DNA from: JAGQIB01 sp041393395
GTDB taxonomy: Bacteria; ARS69
Length of the DNA: 64,000 nt
Reading direction: 5' to 3'
Assembly (NCBI GenBank): GCA_041393395.1
Contig: JAWKKG010000005.1
Location: forward strand, 248,001-312,000
Below the pieces are notes generated by a model. The model saw only the letters and a program-made list of their open reading frames with translations. It ran no database searches and had not been told where the DNA came from. Below, one piece after another: positions 49,896-58,772 of this stretch. Position 1 is the stretch's first letter, and each line of letters begins with the position of its first letter. A program made the translations under genes and the position numbers.

Positions 49896-51040
49896 GCGTC
49901 GCTCCCTTCCGCCAGCAGATGCCCCGCGATCACGAGGTGCTGGATCTCCGTGGTGCCCTCGTAGATCCGGAGCGCGCGCACCGCCCGGTAGAGTCGGTCC
50001 ACGGGATGATCCGCCATCACGCCGCGGCCGCCGTGGATCTGGATCGCGTCGTCCACGATCCTCTGCGCCGCCTCCGTCGCGTAGGCCTTGGCCATGGAGG
50101 ACTCGAGCGTCACCCGCTCCTGGCCGCCGTCCTTCGCGGCCGCGGCGCGATACGTGAGCAGCCGCGACGCCTCCAGGTCCATCGCCATCCGGGCCAGCCG
50201 GTGCTGCACGAGCTGGTGTTCCGCGAGCGGGCGACCGAACTGCTTCCGGCGGCGCGCCCAGGCGAGCGACTCGTCCAGCGCGCGGTGGGCCATGCCGCAC
50301 GCCGCCGCCGCGACCGTGGCGCGGAGGCCGTCCAGCGTGGCGAGCCCGACCTTCAGGCCACCGCCCTCGGCCCCCACGAGATGGGACGCCGGCACGCGCG
50401 CGCCTTCGAACGCGATCTCGCCGAGCGGATGCGGCTCGCTCATCACCTGCGCCCGCACGAACCGCACCCGATTCGCGGGAACGACGAACGCGGAGATGCC
50501 CTTGGCGCCGGCCGCCGGTTCCGTCTTGGCGAACGTCACGTAGAAGTCCGCGACGCCCGCGTTCGAGATGAACATCTTGCGCCCGTCCAGGACCCAGTGG
50601 TCGCCGTCGCGGCGCGCAGTGGTGGCGAGCGACGCGACGTCGGAACCGGCTTCCGGCTCCGTCATCGCGAACGCGGCCATCTTCTCGCCGCGCGTGGCGG
50701 GTCGCGCGTATTCCTCGATCAGCTCATCGCTTCCGAATCGGAACACCGGGGTGGAACCCAGTGCCTGCAGCGCGAACACGGCATCCGCGAGCGGCGACGC
50801 GGCGGCCAGCGCCTCGCGCGTGAGGCAGCACTGCCGGTAGTCGCGCGCCTCGATCGCCGCGAGCCAGCCGGCCCGACCGAGACGGCCGAGCACGTCGCGG
50901 GACTGGGCGCGGGCCGCGGCGTCGTCCTCGGGCGGCGCGAGCGGCGCGATCTCCGCGGCCACGAACTCGGCGAGGCGCGCGCGCACCTCGAGATGGCGCG
51001 GCTCCAGGAAGACGTCGACGGTGCGATCGAGAGAGCTCAT
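49892..51040 (-). CDS. Acyl-CoA dehydrogenase
   Basis: 382 residues, FAD-dependent. Family signatures: AFAMTEPEAGSD, the segment WVLDGRKMFISNAGVADFYVTFAKT, RKQFGRPLAEHQLVQHRLARMAMD, and C-terminal QIHGGRGVMADHPVDRLYRAVRALRIYEGTTEIQ. The latter keeps the usual catalytic region. ATGA and GTGA overlaps bind it between the hydratase and the monooxygenase. In this island it would oxidise a cyclic or ring-opened CoA thioester after the ring is dearomatised. Confidence 0.93.
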   Translation of the reverse strand: MSSLDRTVDVFLEPRHLEVRARLAEFVAAEIAPLAPPEDDAAARAQSRDVLGRLGRAGWLAAIEARDYRQCCLTREALAAASPLADAVFALQALGSTPVFRFGSDELIEEYARPATRGEKMAAFAMTEPEAGSDVASLATTARRDGDHWVLDGRKMFISNAGVADFYVTFAKTEPAAGAKGISAFVVPANRVRFVRAQVMSEPHPLGEIAFEGARVPASHLVGAEGGGLKVGLATLDGLRATVAAAACGMAHRALDESLAWARRRKQFGRPLAEHQLVQHRLARMAMDLEASRLLTYRAAAAKDGGQERVTLESSMAKAYATEAAQRIVDDAIQIHGGRGVMADHPVDRLYRAVRALRIYEGTTEIQHLVIAGHLLAEGSDA

Positions 51041-51834
51041 TCGAAGCGCGGCTCCCGCTTCTCGGTGAACGCGGCGTGCGCCTCGCGGAAATTCGCGCCG
51101 AGCATGCACGCCGCCTGGATCTCGGCCTCCGCGTCCAGCGCCGAGCGAAGGTCCATCGACGCCTCACGGTTCAGCATGTCCTTCGTGACTGCGAGCGCGA
51201 ACGAAGGTCCGCGCGCGAGTCGCTCCGCGAGCGAGCGCGCCTCCTTCACCGTGTCCGCGACCGGGACCACGCGATGGTACAGTCCGATCTCCAGCGCGCG
51301 CTTCGCGTCCACGAAGTCGCCGAGCATCAGGATCTCCGCGGCGCGGCTCGCGCCCACGAGACGCGGCAGCAGCCAGCTGGCGCCCATGTCCGCGCCGGAG
51401 AGGCCGACCTTCGGGAACAGGAACGCGATCTTCGCGGTGTCCGCGGCGACGCGGAAATCGCAGGCGGCCGCGATGACGGCGCCGGCCCCCGCCACGGTGC
51501 CGTTCAGGGCCGCGACCACCGGGTAGCGGCACTCGCGGATCGCGAGGATCAGCGCGCACGTGAGGCGCGTGAACTCCACGAGCACCTCGAAGGGCTCGTC
51601 GAGGAGCTCTCCGATGATGTCTTCCACGTCGCCGCCGGAGCAGAACGCGCGCCCGGATCCGGTGATCATCACCGCGCGGACGTCCTCCTCGTAGTTCAGC
51701 GCCTGGAACACGTCGGTGAGCTCGCCGTAGACCTCGAACGTCAGCGCGTTCAGCCGATCCGGTCGGTTCAGCGTGATCGTGGCGACCTTCGTGTCCGCGT
51801 CGACCTCGTAGAGGAACGAATTCGGCTCGAGCAT
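51037..51834 (-). CDS. Enoyl-CoA hydratase/isomerase family protein
   Basis: 265 residues, crotonase fold. The oxyanion-hole blocks SGRAFCSGGDVEDI and PVVAALNGTVAGAGAVIAAACDFRVAADTAKIAF are intact; the second catalytic Glu region reads FPKVGLSGADMGASWLLPR. In the anthranilate route such a protein adds water or opens the ring. GGAGAG precedes the ATG at 51834. Confidence 0.92.
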   Translation of the reverse strand: MLEPNSFLYEVDADTKVATITLNRPDRLNALTFEVYGELTDVFQALNYEEDVRAVMITGSGRAFCSGGDVEDIIGELLDEPFEVLVEFTRLTCALILAIRECRYPVVAALNGTVAGAGAVIAAACDFRVAADTAKIAFLFPKVGLSGADMGASWLLPRLVGASRAAEILMLGDFVDAKRALEIGLYHRVVPVADTVKEARSLAERLARGPSFALAVTKDMLNREASMDLRSALDAEAEIQAACMLGANFREAHAAFTEKREPRFE

Positions 51835-51854
51835 GACTCTCCTTCCGGGTTTCC

Positions 51855-52256
51855 CTACGGGACGACGGCCGTCGTCTCGATCTCGAGCACGGCGCCCTCG
51901 TCCACGAGCCCGCGCACCTCCACCAGCGCGACGGCCGGGAAGTGCTTGCCCAGGCGCTCACGCCACGCGACGCCCACGTCGCGGCGGCTCGCGATGTACG
52001 CCTGCAGGTCCGTGACGTAGATCGTCATGCGGCCGATGTGCTGCACGTCGCCTCCCGCGGCGCGAACGACCGCGAGCGTGTTGTCGAGCGCCTGCGCGAA
52101 CTGCGCCACGAAACCGCCGGGCACGACCTTGCCGTCCTCGCCGAGACCGGGCTGTCCGGCGACGAAGAGCGTCCGGCCGCCGGCCGGCGCGAGCAATCCG
52201 TGATTGAACCCCGTGGGCGACGGCAGCTCCGGCGGATTCACGAGATCGAACTTCAC
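51855..52256 (-). CDS. RidA/YjgF-family imine deaminase
   Basis: 133 residues, Rid-superfamily trimer fold: FVAGQPGLGEDGKVVPGGFVAQFAQALDNTLAVV, then RMTIYVTDLQAYI and FPAVALVEVRGLVDEGAVLEIET. RidA proteins hydrolyse reactive enamine/imine intermediates. In this island the dearomatised aminocyclohexene-carbonyl-CoA would be such a compound, giving a direct rationale for its presence. The GTG at 52256 follows GGAGG and overlaps the SDR stop. Confidence 0.9.
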   Translation of the reverse strand: MKFDLVNPPELPSPTGFNHGLLAPAGGRTLFVAGQPGLGEDGKVVPGGFVAQFAQALDNTLAVVRAAGGDVQHIGRMTIYVTDLQAYIASRRDVGVAWRERLGKHFPAVALVEVRGLVDEGAVLEIETTAVVP

Positions 52257-53023
52257 GTGCGCCTCCCGGCCTCTTCCAGGCGAATCGCCTGGCCCTGAAC
52301 GTCGCCGGCGTCTTCGCCGCACAGCCGCAGCACCTCGCGCGCGACGTCTTCCGGCGCGAGCAGCTCGCCGCCCGCGTTGCTCTGCGCGAGCAGACGTCGC
52401 GCGTCCGCCTCGGAGCGGCCCGTCTTCTCCACGATGCGCCGCACGCTCTCGCGCGTGAGATCCGTGTCGACGTAGCCCGGGCAGACCGCGTTCACGGTCA
52501 CCCCCGTGCCGCGCACCTCCTCCGCCACGCTGCGCGTGAAGCCGAGGACGGCGTGCTTCGCCGCGGCGTAGGCGGAGATGTAGCGTCCGCCTTCGAGCGC
52601 CGCGACCGACGCGACGTTCACGACCCGCCCGAAACCGCGCGCGATCATGGCGGGCAGCAGCGCGCGCGTCATCAGAAACGTGCCCGTCGCGTTCACCGCG
52701 AGCATGCGCTCCCAGTCGTCGAGCGTGGTCCGCTCCAGCGGAGCCGCGTGGGCCGCGCCCGCGTTGTTCACGAGGATGTCCACCGGACCCACGCTTTCGG
52801 CGAGATCCGCCGCGAGCAGCGCGACGTCGGCCTCGCCGGTCACGTCGCACCGGAGCGCGAGCGCGCGTCCGCCGGCCGCCGTGATCTCCTCCGCCACGGC
52901 CGTGGCCGGCGCCAGCGTGCGCGACGCGAGCACGACCCGCGCGCCCGCCGACGCGAGCTCCCGCGCCACCGCGGCGCCGATCCCGCGCCCCGCTCCCGTA
53001 ACCACCGCGATTCGAGATTCCAT
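52253..53023 (-). CDS. Short-chain dehydrogenase/reductase
   Basis: 256 residues, classical SDR. NAD(P) motif TGAGRGIG (9-16), LVNNAG, catalytic Ser in VNVASVAALEGG, YxxxK as YAAAK, and the PG motif VCPGYVDTDL. It is likely a 3-hydroxyacyl-CoA or ring-ketone dehydrogenase in the degradation pathway. 31 bp downstream of the creatininase-family gene. Confidence 0.9.
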   Translation of the reverse strand: MESRIAVVTGAGRGIGAAVARELASAGARVVLASRTLAPATAVAEEITAAGGRALALRCDVTGEADVALLAADLAESVGPVDILVNNAGAAHAAPLERTTLDDWERMLAVNATGTFLMTRALLPAMIARGFGRVVNVASVAALEGGRYISAYAAAKHAVLGFTRSVAEEVRGTGVTVNAVCPGYVDTDLTRESVRRIVEKTGRSEADARRLLAQSNAGGELLAPEDVAREVLRLCGEDAGDVQGQAIRLEEAGRRT

Positions 53024-53054
53024 GCGGCGAGTTGAGCCCGGATCGCGGCCGCGG

Positions 53055-53831
53055 TCAAGCGGACGGGGCGGACTCCGGCGCCGGATCCACCGCCGCGAAC
53101 ACCGCCTCCGCGAGAATGCCGCCGAGCGCGCTCACGAGCGTGCGCCCTTCGTCCGCGGTCGCGTCGGCCGGCCAGCCGAAGTAAGCGTGCGGCCCGCCCG
53201 CCTCCTCGAACGTCTTCTGGCCCGCCCCGATCGCCGCCGAGAGCGACGACGGGTTCGCCGCGAGCCCGGCCCGGACCCCCTCGCGCACGAGATCGGGGCG
53301 CGCGGCCATCACCACGGACGTCTCGTAGCGGCCCGCATGGCACGCGCCGGTCTTGAACTCGTCTCCGAGCCGGAGCGCCCAGGGCTTGCGGGTGAGATCC
53401 GGGAACACGATCCGCAGGCCCGGCGACGCCTCCGCCGCTCGCTTCACGGCCGCGTGCAGCGAGCCGAGGTGCGTCGGGTCCAGGTGGGCGTTCGCGATTG
53501 CAAGGGTCCGGAATCCCTGGTCCGCGAGCGACGCCGCGATGTCGGCGACGAGCGTGGTCAGCGTCTCCGGCCGCACGGACACCGTGCCCGGGAAGGCCGC
53601 CGCGAACGGGGCCGCGACGTACTCCAGCGTCGGCAGCACCACCGACGGCCATCCGGCATGGAGCAGGAGCCGGGCTCCGTCCGCCGCCATCGCCTCCGCG
53701 ATGATCCCGTCGGTCGCGAGCGGGAGATGCGGCCCGTGCGCCTCCGTGGCCCCCACCGGCAGGATCGCGATCGCGCGCGCGCGATCCAGCTCGCGCGCCT
53801 CTGCCCACGTCATTTCCGCGAGTCGAAGCAT
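53055..53831 (-). CDS. Creatininase-family amidohydrolase, candidate formylkynurenine formamidase
   Basis: 258 residues. Metal-site motif LPVGATEAHGPHLPLATD is intact near the N-terminus, and HAGRYETSVVMAARPDLV matches the usual HAGxxETS. The middle NGHGGN motif is altered to NAHLDP. GGAGG precedes the ATG at 53831. The family includes creatininase and an archaeal deformylase (ArfB). Since this island has a tryptophan dioxygenase and a kynureninase-like enzyme but no cyclase-type KynB, this protein is the best local candidate for removing the formyl group. That role is inference. Confidence 0.8.
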   Translation of the reverse strand: MLRLAEMTWAEARELDRARAIAILPVGATEAHGPHLPLATDGIIAEAMAADGARLLLHAGWPSVVLPTLEYVAAPFAAAFPGTVSVRPETLTTLVADIAASLADQGFRTLAIANAHLDPTHLGSLHAAVKRAAEASPGLRIVFPDLTRKPWALRLGDEFKTGACHAGRYETSVVMAARPDLVREGVRAGLAANPSSLSAAIGAGQKTFEEAGGPHAYFGWPADATADEGRTLVSALGGILAEAVFAAVDPAPESAPSA

Positions 53832-53860
53832 GGACACCTCCCGGCGCGCATTCGTATCAT
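53831..53860 (+). promoter_or_regulatory. Promoter of the CoA ligase gene
   Basis: TGGACA (53831-53836), 18-nt spacer, TATCAT (53855-53860). The ATG follows 8 nt after the -10, so a leaderless or nearly leaderless mRNA is expected. The element lies in the 37-bp divergent gap with the creatininase gene. Confidence 0.6.
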
Positions 53861-53868
53861 GCGGCCCC

Positions 53869-55404
53869 ATGACCTTCAAGCCGACCTTCGTGCCCCCGGA
53901 AAGCTTCTCCCTCGCCGACTGGTTGCTGGACGCGCGCGTGCGCGAGGGCAAGGGCGACCGCGTCGCGCTGCGCACCGTCGATCGGAGCTGGACCTACCGC
54001 GAGATCCAGGCCCACGCGAACCGCTGGGCGAACTTCCTGCGGGAGGCCGGCGTGCAGCCGGAGCAGCGCGTGCTGATCGCGCTCCCGGACGGCGCGGACT
54101 ACGTGGGCGCGCTGTTCGGCACGCTGAAGCTCGGCGCGGTCGTGGTGATGGCGAATCCCGAGCTCAAGCGCGACGCGGTGGCGTACTTCCTCGAGTACAC
54201 GCGTGCGAAGGTCGCGCTCGTGGCCGGCGACGCGTACGAGTTCGAGGTCGCGGCCGAGGAAGCGCGTCATCTGGGCGCGCTGGTCCGCGCGGACGGTCCG
54301 GGATTCCGCGAACGACTTCTGGCGGCGAGCGACTCGTTCGAGAACTTCCCCTCCCACCGCGACGACGCCGCGGTCTGGCTGTTCTCGGGCGGCACCACCG
54401 GGTTCCCGAAGGCGGTCGTGCAGACGCATCGCGCGTTCGCCTACACCACGGAGTGCTACGGCAAGGGCGTCCTCGGAGTTTCCGAGAACGACGTCACGCT
54501 GTCCGTGCCGAAGCTGTTCTTCGGCTACGCCACCGGTGCGAACCTGTTCTTTCCGTTCTCGGTCGGCGCGACCGTGGCGCTGTTCCCGGAGCGCTGCACC
54601 GCGGATCGCCTGTTCGACGCGATCGAGGAGTTCCGGCCCACGATCCTCGTGAACGTGCCCACGATGATCCACAAGATGGTGACGCACGAGGAGGCGCACT
54701 CCCGCGATCTCTCGAGCCTGCGGCTCGCGACGTCGGCGGGTGAGGCGCTGCCGCCGGAGCTCTGGCAGCGATGGACGGATCTCTGGGGCGTGGATCTGCT
54801 GGACGGGCTCGGCACGGCCGAGATGTGGCACGTGTTCCTCTCGGCCCGTCCCGGGGACGTGCGCCCGGGCACGCTCGGCAAGGTCGTCCCCGGCTTCGAG
54901 GTCAAGCTCTGCAACGACGACGGCCACGAAGTGCCGGACGGCGACACGGGCTGGCTCTGGGTGCGCGGCGGCGCGCGCGCGATCGCGTACTGGCAGCAGC
55001 AGGAGAAGACCGAGGCGGCATTCCGCGGCGAGTGGTACGTGTCCGGCGACATGCTGCGTCGCGACGAGTACGGCCACTACGTCTACTGCGGCCGCGGCGA
55101 CGACATGCTCAAGGTGTCCGGCAAGTGGCTCGCGCCCGGCGAGGTCGAGAACTGCCTGCTCCAGCACCCGGAAGTGAAGGAAGTCGCCGTGGTGGGCGCG
55201 ACGGACGCGAATGGCCTCACGAAGCCGTGGGCGTTCGTGGTGGCGGCGGGCGGCGGGTGCGAGCCGGCGGAACTCCAGGAGTTCGTGAAGGAACGGCTCG
55301 ACGCCTACAAGTACCCGCGCGAGGTCGTGCTCGTGGAGGCGTTGCCGCGGACGCATCTCGGCAAGGTGGATCGCGGGAAGTTGCGGGCGATGGCGGAGGC
55401 GTAG
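53869..55404 (+). CDS. Benzoate/anthranilate-type aryl-CoA ligase
   Basis: 511 residues, ANL superfamily, benzoate-CoA ligase subgroup. The P-loop reads LFSGGTTGFPKAVVQTH, then LFFGYATGANLFFPF, LDGLGTAEMWHVF, WYVSGDMLRRDEYGHYVYCGRGDDMLKVSGKWL and the C-terminal catalytic Lys region PRTHLGKVDRGKL. It activates an aryl acid to its CoA thioester; context suggests anthranilate. It is the only plus-strand gene within the island, flanked on both sides by minus-strand pathway genes. Confidence 0.9.
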   Translation: MTFKPTFVPPESFSLADWLLDARVREGKGDRVALRTVDRSWTYREIQAHANRWANFLREAGVQPEQRVLIALPDGADYVGALFGTLKLGAVVVMANPELKRDAVAYFLEYTRAKVALVAGDAYEFEVAAEEARHLGALVRADGPGFRERLLAASDSFENFPSHRDDAAVWLFSGGTTGFPKAVVQTHRAFAYTTECYGKGVLGVSENDVTLSVPKLFFGYATGANLFFPFSVGATVALFPERCTADRLFDAIEEFRPTILVNVPTMIHKMVTHEEAHSRDLSSLRLATSAGEALPPELWQRWTDLWGVDLLDGLGTAEMWHVFLSARPGDVRPGTLGKVVPGFEVKLCNDDGHEVPDGDTGWLWVRGGARAIAYWQQQEKTEAAFRGEWYVSGDMLRRDEYGHYVYCGRGDDMLKVSGKWLAPGEVENCLLQHPEVKEVAVVGATDANGLTKPWAFVVAAGGGCEPAELQEFVKERLDAYKYPREVVLVEALPRTHLGKVDRGKLRAMAEA

Positions 55405-55440
55405 GGGGAGGTCCGCCCGAAGAACTTCGAAGCACGGCGC

Positions 55441-56640
55441 TTACGGCCCCAGACGCTCCACCAGCGCATCCACGTCCTCGGGCCGGTGATAGATCCCGAA
55501 CCCGAAGCGCAGCCGATCGCCGCGCACGTCGGTGACCACGTTCGCATCCAGCAGACGCCGGAACAGGTCCTGCGCATCCGGTCGGCGGAACGTGAGGAAG
55601 TTGCCGCGGTCCGGCGCGTCGACCCCGGGCACGAGCTGTCCGGGCGAGAGGCCGCCGGGCGCGCGCGACGCGACGTGTCCGAGGAAGCGTTCCTGCAGCG
55701 CGCGGACGTGCGCGTGGATCGCGGCCGGGTCGATCCCCTCCCGCGCGAGGAGATCCATGACCGCACGGAACCGATACGCACCCGTGGGATCGAACGTCGC
55801 GCCGAGGAAGCGCCCGCCGTCCGGCGCGTAGGGTACTCCGGAAAAGCCCGACTCCAGCGCGCCGAAGCCCGCGAACCAGCCCGTGTTCACGGGGCGTGGC
55901 CCGTACCCGGGGGGAGCGTGCAGGAAGCACATCCCCTCCCCGCTCATCGCGTACTTGTAGCCGCCCGCCGAGTAGAACGCGCGATCGGCGATTCCCGAAA
56001 GATCCACCGGGAGCGCCCAGAACGCGTGGTACCCATCGACGAACACCCAGGCCGAGGCCGGCACCGCGTCCACGAGCGCCTGCAGGTCCCGGATCACGTA
56101 GCCGGAGTTGAAGAACACGTGGCTCACGTACACGAGATCGAACTCGCCCGTGGCGGCGCGCGTGGCGAATCGCTCCGGAAAATCCTCGAACGGCTCGGTC
56201 GGCACGCGCTCCACGTACGCGAGCTTCGCCTCCTCGAGACGTCGCGACTGTCGCTCGAAGCTGTGGAACTCCGAGTCCGTGGACAGGATCCGTACCGGCC
56301 GCCCGATCTCGAAGCACGAGAGCACGCGCAGGAACAGCTCGTGCACGCTCGGCGCGAACGCGATGGTGCTCGGATCCGGGAGATTCAGCGTGCGCGCGAC
56401 GTGTCCCTGCGCCGCCGGCAGCACCTCGCCGAACACCACGTCCCACTTGCGATCCATGCGATCGGCCGCGACCTGCCACGCCGCCCGCTGACCCTCGAGG
56501 GAGGCGTCCGGCCAGGGGTGATGCGAGTGCGCCGCAAAGTGCAGGCGATCGGGATCCGCCTCGAGGAACGTCCGGAACAGATCCGGCCGCGGGCGAAGCG
56601 CCGGCTCCGCCGCCGCGCGAGCTCCCGGCGCGCCGCTCAC
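55441..56640 (-). CDS. Kynureninase-like class V PLP enzyme
   Basis: 399 residues of the class V aminotransferase fold. The PLP lysine lies in AFYSAGGYKYAMSGEGMCFLH; other fold residues are VYVSHVFFNSGYVIRDL and VFVDGYHAFWALPVDL. Canonical kynureninase has HKYxxGGPG around the lysine, which is changed here to YKYAMSGEG. This is therefore a divergent member, assigned as kynureninase from direct coupling (ATGA) to tryptophan dioxygenase. A different beta-lyase or aminotransferase activity remains possible. Confidence 0.7.
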   Translation of the reverse strand: MSGAPGARAAAEPALRPRPDLFRTFLEADPDRLHFAAHSHHPWPDASLEGQRAAWQVAADRMDRKWDVVFGEVLPAAQGHVARTLNLPDPSTIAFAPSVHELFLRVLSCFEIGRPVRILSTDSEFHSFERQSRRLEEAKLAYVERVPTEPFEDFPERFATRAATGEFDLVYVSHVFFNSGYVIRDLQALVDAVPASAWVFVDGYHAFWALPVDLSGIADRAFYSAGGYKYAMSGEGMCFLHAPPGYGPRPVNTGWFAGFGALESGFSGVPYAPDGGRFLGATFDPTGAYRFRAVMDLLAREGIDPAAIHAHVRALQERFLGHVASRAPGGLSPGQLVPGVDAPDRGNFLTFRRPDAQDLFRRLLDANVVTDVRGDRLRFGFGIYHRPEDVDALVERLGP

Positions 56641-57740
56641 TTCTCTCCTCCGTACTGGAAGCTCATCGTGCGCGTGACTTCCGGCGGCAGCGCCGGCAGC
56701 GCCGAGCGCGGGATCAGGAACGTGGACAGATCGAACAGGTCCGTGAAGACCTTGTGCTTGTCCGCCGTCTCGCGCAGGTAGTCCGTGCCGCTCGATCCGC
56801 CCGTCCCCATCTTGGAGCCGATCATGCGCAGCACCATGAGCGTGTGGCGGTAGCGCCAGTTCGTGAAGCCCTCGTCCACGTCCATCAGCAACGTGAGCAG
56901 GCGGAACGGCAGGTGCAGGATCGGCTGGTCGCGGTAGAGATTGATCAGCAGTGCCGCGAGCAGCGCGGGATGCGAGAAACGCCGGTGACCCTGCGCCACG
57001 AGCGCGTCGTGCTTCTCGCGATCGAACAGCGCCTCGAAGTGGCGCACCGTTCCCTCGAACCGGGCGAGACGTCGCTCGCGGTCGGCCGCGTCGAACTCCG
57101 GATTCGTCTCGATGATGGAGCGCTCGTCCGCGAGCATCGTGTCCACCGCCTTGCGGTACTCACGCCAGAATTCGTACTCGCCCACCGCGAGGAACGGCGT
57201 GCGCGCGAGCCACCGATCCACGAGCGCGAGCAGGGAGGTCTCCTGCTCGGCGTCGCGGATGCGGGTCTCGTCGGCATGCGGGAGGCGGTCCGTGTAGCGC
57301 ATCCCGTCCATGCGCACCCGCGTCTCCGGCGGCAGGCCGAGCTTGTTCTCGATCAGCCGGAACTGCGCGCTCTCGTTGCCGCTCGCGGGGACGAGGTAGC
57401 TGCGGAAATCCAGGAAGTCCAGCGGCGTCATCGTCTCCAGCACGTCCACCTGCGCGAGGAGGAGCTTCTGGATCTCCTTCACGCGCGTGAGGTGCGAGAC
57501 CGCCCGACCGATGTCGCGCTCGTCCACGCTGTCGGCGCGGAACAGGGCGAGGACGGCGTCCAGCTCCCACAGGATCTGCTTGAACCACAGCTCGTAGGCC
57601 TGGTGGACCACGATGAAGAGGAGCTCGTCGTGGACCGGCGCGCCGTGCTTGGCGGACTCGAGGCGCTGGCAATCGAGCAGCCGCTCGAGCTGCAGGTACT
57701 CGCGGTAGTGGACCGGCGGGAGCGGCGGGCGGGGGGTCAA
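56637..57740 (-). CDS. kynA: Tryptophan 2,3-dioxygenase
   Basis: 367 residues, heme enzyme opening the indole ring to N-formylkynurenine. Signatures: YREYLQLERLLDCQ, FIVVHQAYELWFKQILWELD, the heme-ligand region FTNWRYRHTLMVLRMIG and GTGGSSGTDYL. It is longer than many bacterial TDOs because of inserts in the middle. The TTG at 57740 fits the usual N-terminus; upstream codons do not look like the family. Confidence 0.94.
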   Translation of the reverse strand: MTPRPPLPPVHYREYLQLERLLDCQRLESAKHGAPVHDELLFIVVHQAYELWFKQILWELDAVLALFRADSVDERDIGRAVSHLTRVKEIQKLLLAQVDVLETMTPLDFLDFRSYLVPASGNESAQFRLIENKLGLPPETRVRMDGMRYTDRLPHADETRIRDAEQETSLLALVDRWLARTPFLAVGEYEFWREYRKAVDTMLADERSIIETNPEFDAADRERRLARFEGTVRHFEALFDREKHDALVAQGHRRFSHPALLAALLINLYRDQPILHLPFRLLTLLMDVDEGFTNWRYRHTLMVLRMIGSKMGTGGSSGTDYLRETADKHKVFTDLFDLSTFLIPRSALPALPPEVTRTMSFQYGGEK

Positions 57741-57854
57741 GGACTCACCTCGGCGCGGGGACACGGCAGGATCCGACGTCGGCGCGGCCGAGCCTAGCAG
57801 AGCCCCGGGACCGGCGCGACCCCGACCGGACCGGCGTGAGGCGCCCCGCGCGGG

Positions 57855-57883
57855 TTGTCGGGACCCCCGCGAGCCCCTAGAAT
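57855..57883 (+). promoter_or_regulatory. Promoter of the MqnD-like gene
   Basis: TTGTCG (57855-57860), 17-nt spacer, TAGAAT (57878-57883). AAGGAG and the GTG follow about 20-30 nt later. Confidence 0.65.
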
Positions 57884-57913
57884 CGCGTGTCCCGCAGCCC
57901 AAGGAGCCCAAGC

Positions 57914-58750
57914 GTGACCCAGACCCTCACCCTCCGGATCGGCCACAGCCCGGACCCCGACGACGCCTTCATGTTCTACGCGCTCCAGAAGGAAGTCGAA
58001 GGCACCGGCATGCGCGTGGAGCACGTGCTCGAGGACATCGAGTCCCTGAACCGACGCGCGGAGACGGCCGAGCTCGAGGTGACGGCCGTGTCCGCCGCCT
58101 CCTACCCGCGGATCGCGGACAAGTACTTCGTGATGCGGACCGGCGCGAGCCTCGGGCGCGGGTACGGACCGATCCTGGTGGCGCGCGAGCCGATCAATCC
58201 GGACTCGATCGCGGGCAAGACCGTCGCGGTGCCGGGCCTGCACACCACCGCGAATCTCCTGCTCTCGATCTACAGCCCGCCGGTGCAACGCAAGGTCGTG
58301 GACTTCGACCGCATCCCGGACGCGGTGGCGGATGGCGAGGCCGACATCGGCCTGCTGATTCACGAAGGCCAGCTCACGTACGGCGACTGGGGACTCTCGA
58401 AGATCCTGGATTACGGCGAGGTGTGGGCGAAGGACACGAACGGACTGCCGCTCCCGCTGGGCCTGGATCTCGTGCGGCGCGATCTCGGGCGTGACCTCGC
58501 GGAGCGCATCTCGGCCACGCTGCGTCGCTCGATCGAGGCCGCGCTGTCGAACGAGGACGACGCGCTCGAGTACGCGCGCGGGTTCGGCCGCGGCATCAGC
58601 CCCGAGATCAACGCGAAGTTCGTGAAGATGTACGTGAACGAGGACACGCTGGACATGGGCGAGCCGGGCCTGCGGGCGCTGGACCACCTGTACCGGCGCG
58701 CGCAGGAGAAGGGGCTGCTGGACGCGATCCCGGCCATCGACCTCGTCTAG
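57914..58750 (+). CDS. MqnA/MqnD-family menaquinone biosynthesis protein
   Basis: 278 residues with the periplasmic-binding-protein-like fold of MqnA/MqnD enzymes in the futalosine menaquinone pathway. The start reads RIGHSPDPDDAFMFYAL, a variant of the MqnD SPCPNDTF motif, followed by LEVTAVSAASYPRIADKYFVMRTGASLGRGYGP and LLIHEGQLTYGDWGL. The GTG at 57914 follows AAGGAG. The altered first motif leaves room for a substrate-binding role outside menaquinone synthesis, but family and genome context favour it. Confidence 0.8.
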   Translation: MTQTLTLRIGHSPDPDDAFMFYALQKEVEGTGMRVEHVLEDIESLNRRAETAELEVTAVSAASYPRIADKYFVMRTGASLGRGYGPILVAREPINPDSIAGKTVAVPGLHTTANLLLSIYSPPVQRKVVDFDRIPDAVADGEADIGLLIHEGQLTYGDWGLSKILDYGEVWAKDTNGLPLPLGLDLVRRDLGRDLAERISATLRRSIEAALSNEDDALEYARGFGRGISPEINAKFVKMYVNEDTLDMGEPGLRALDHLYRRAQEKGLLDAIPAIDLV

Positions 58751-58772
58751 GTTTCGATCCGCGATCCCGTCG

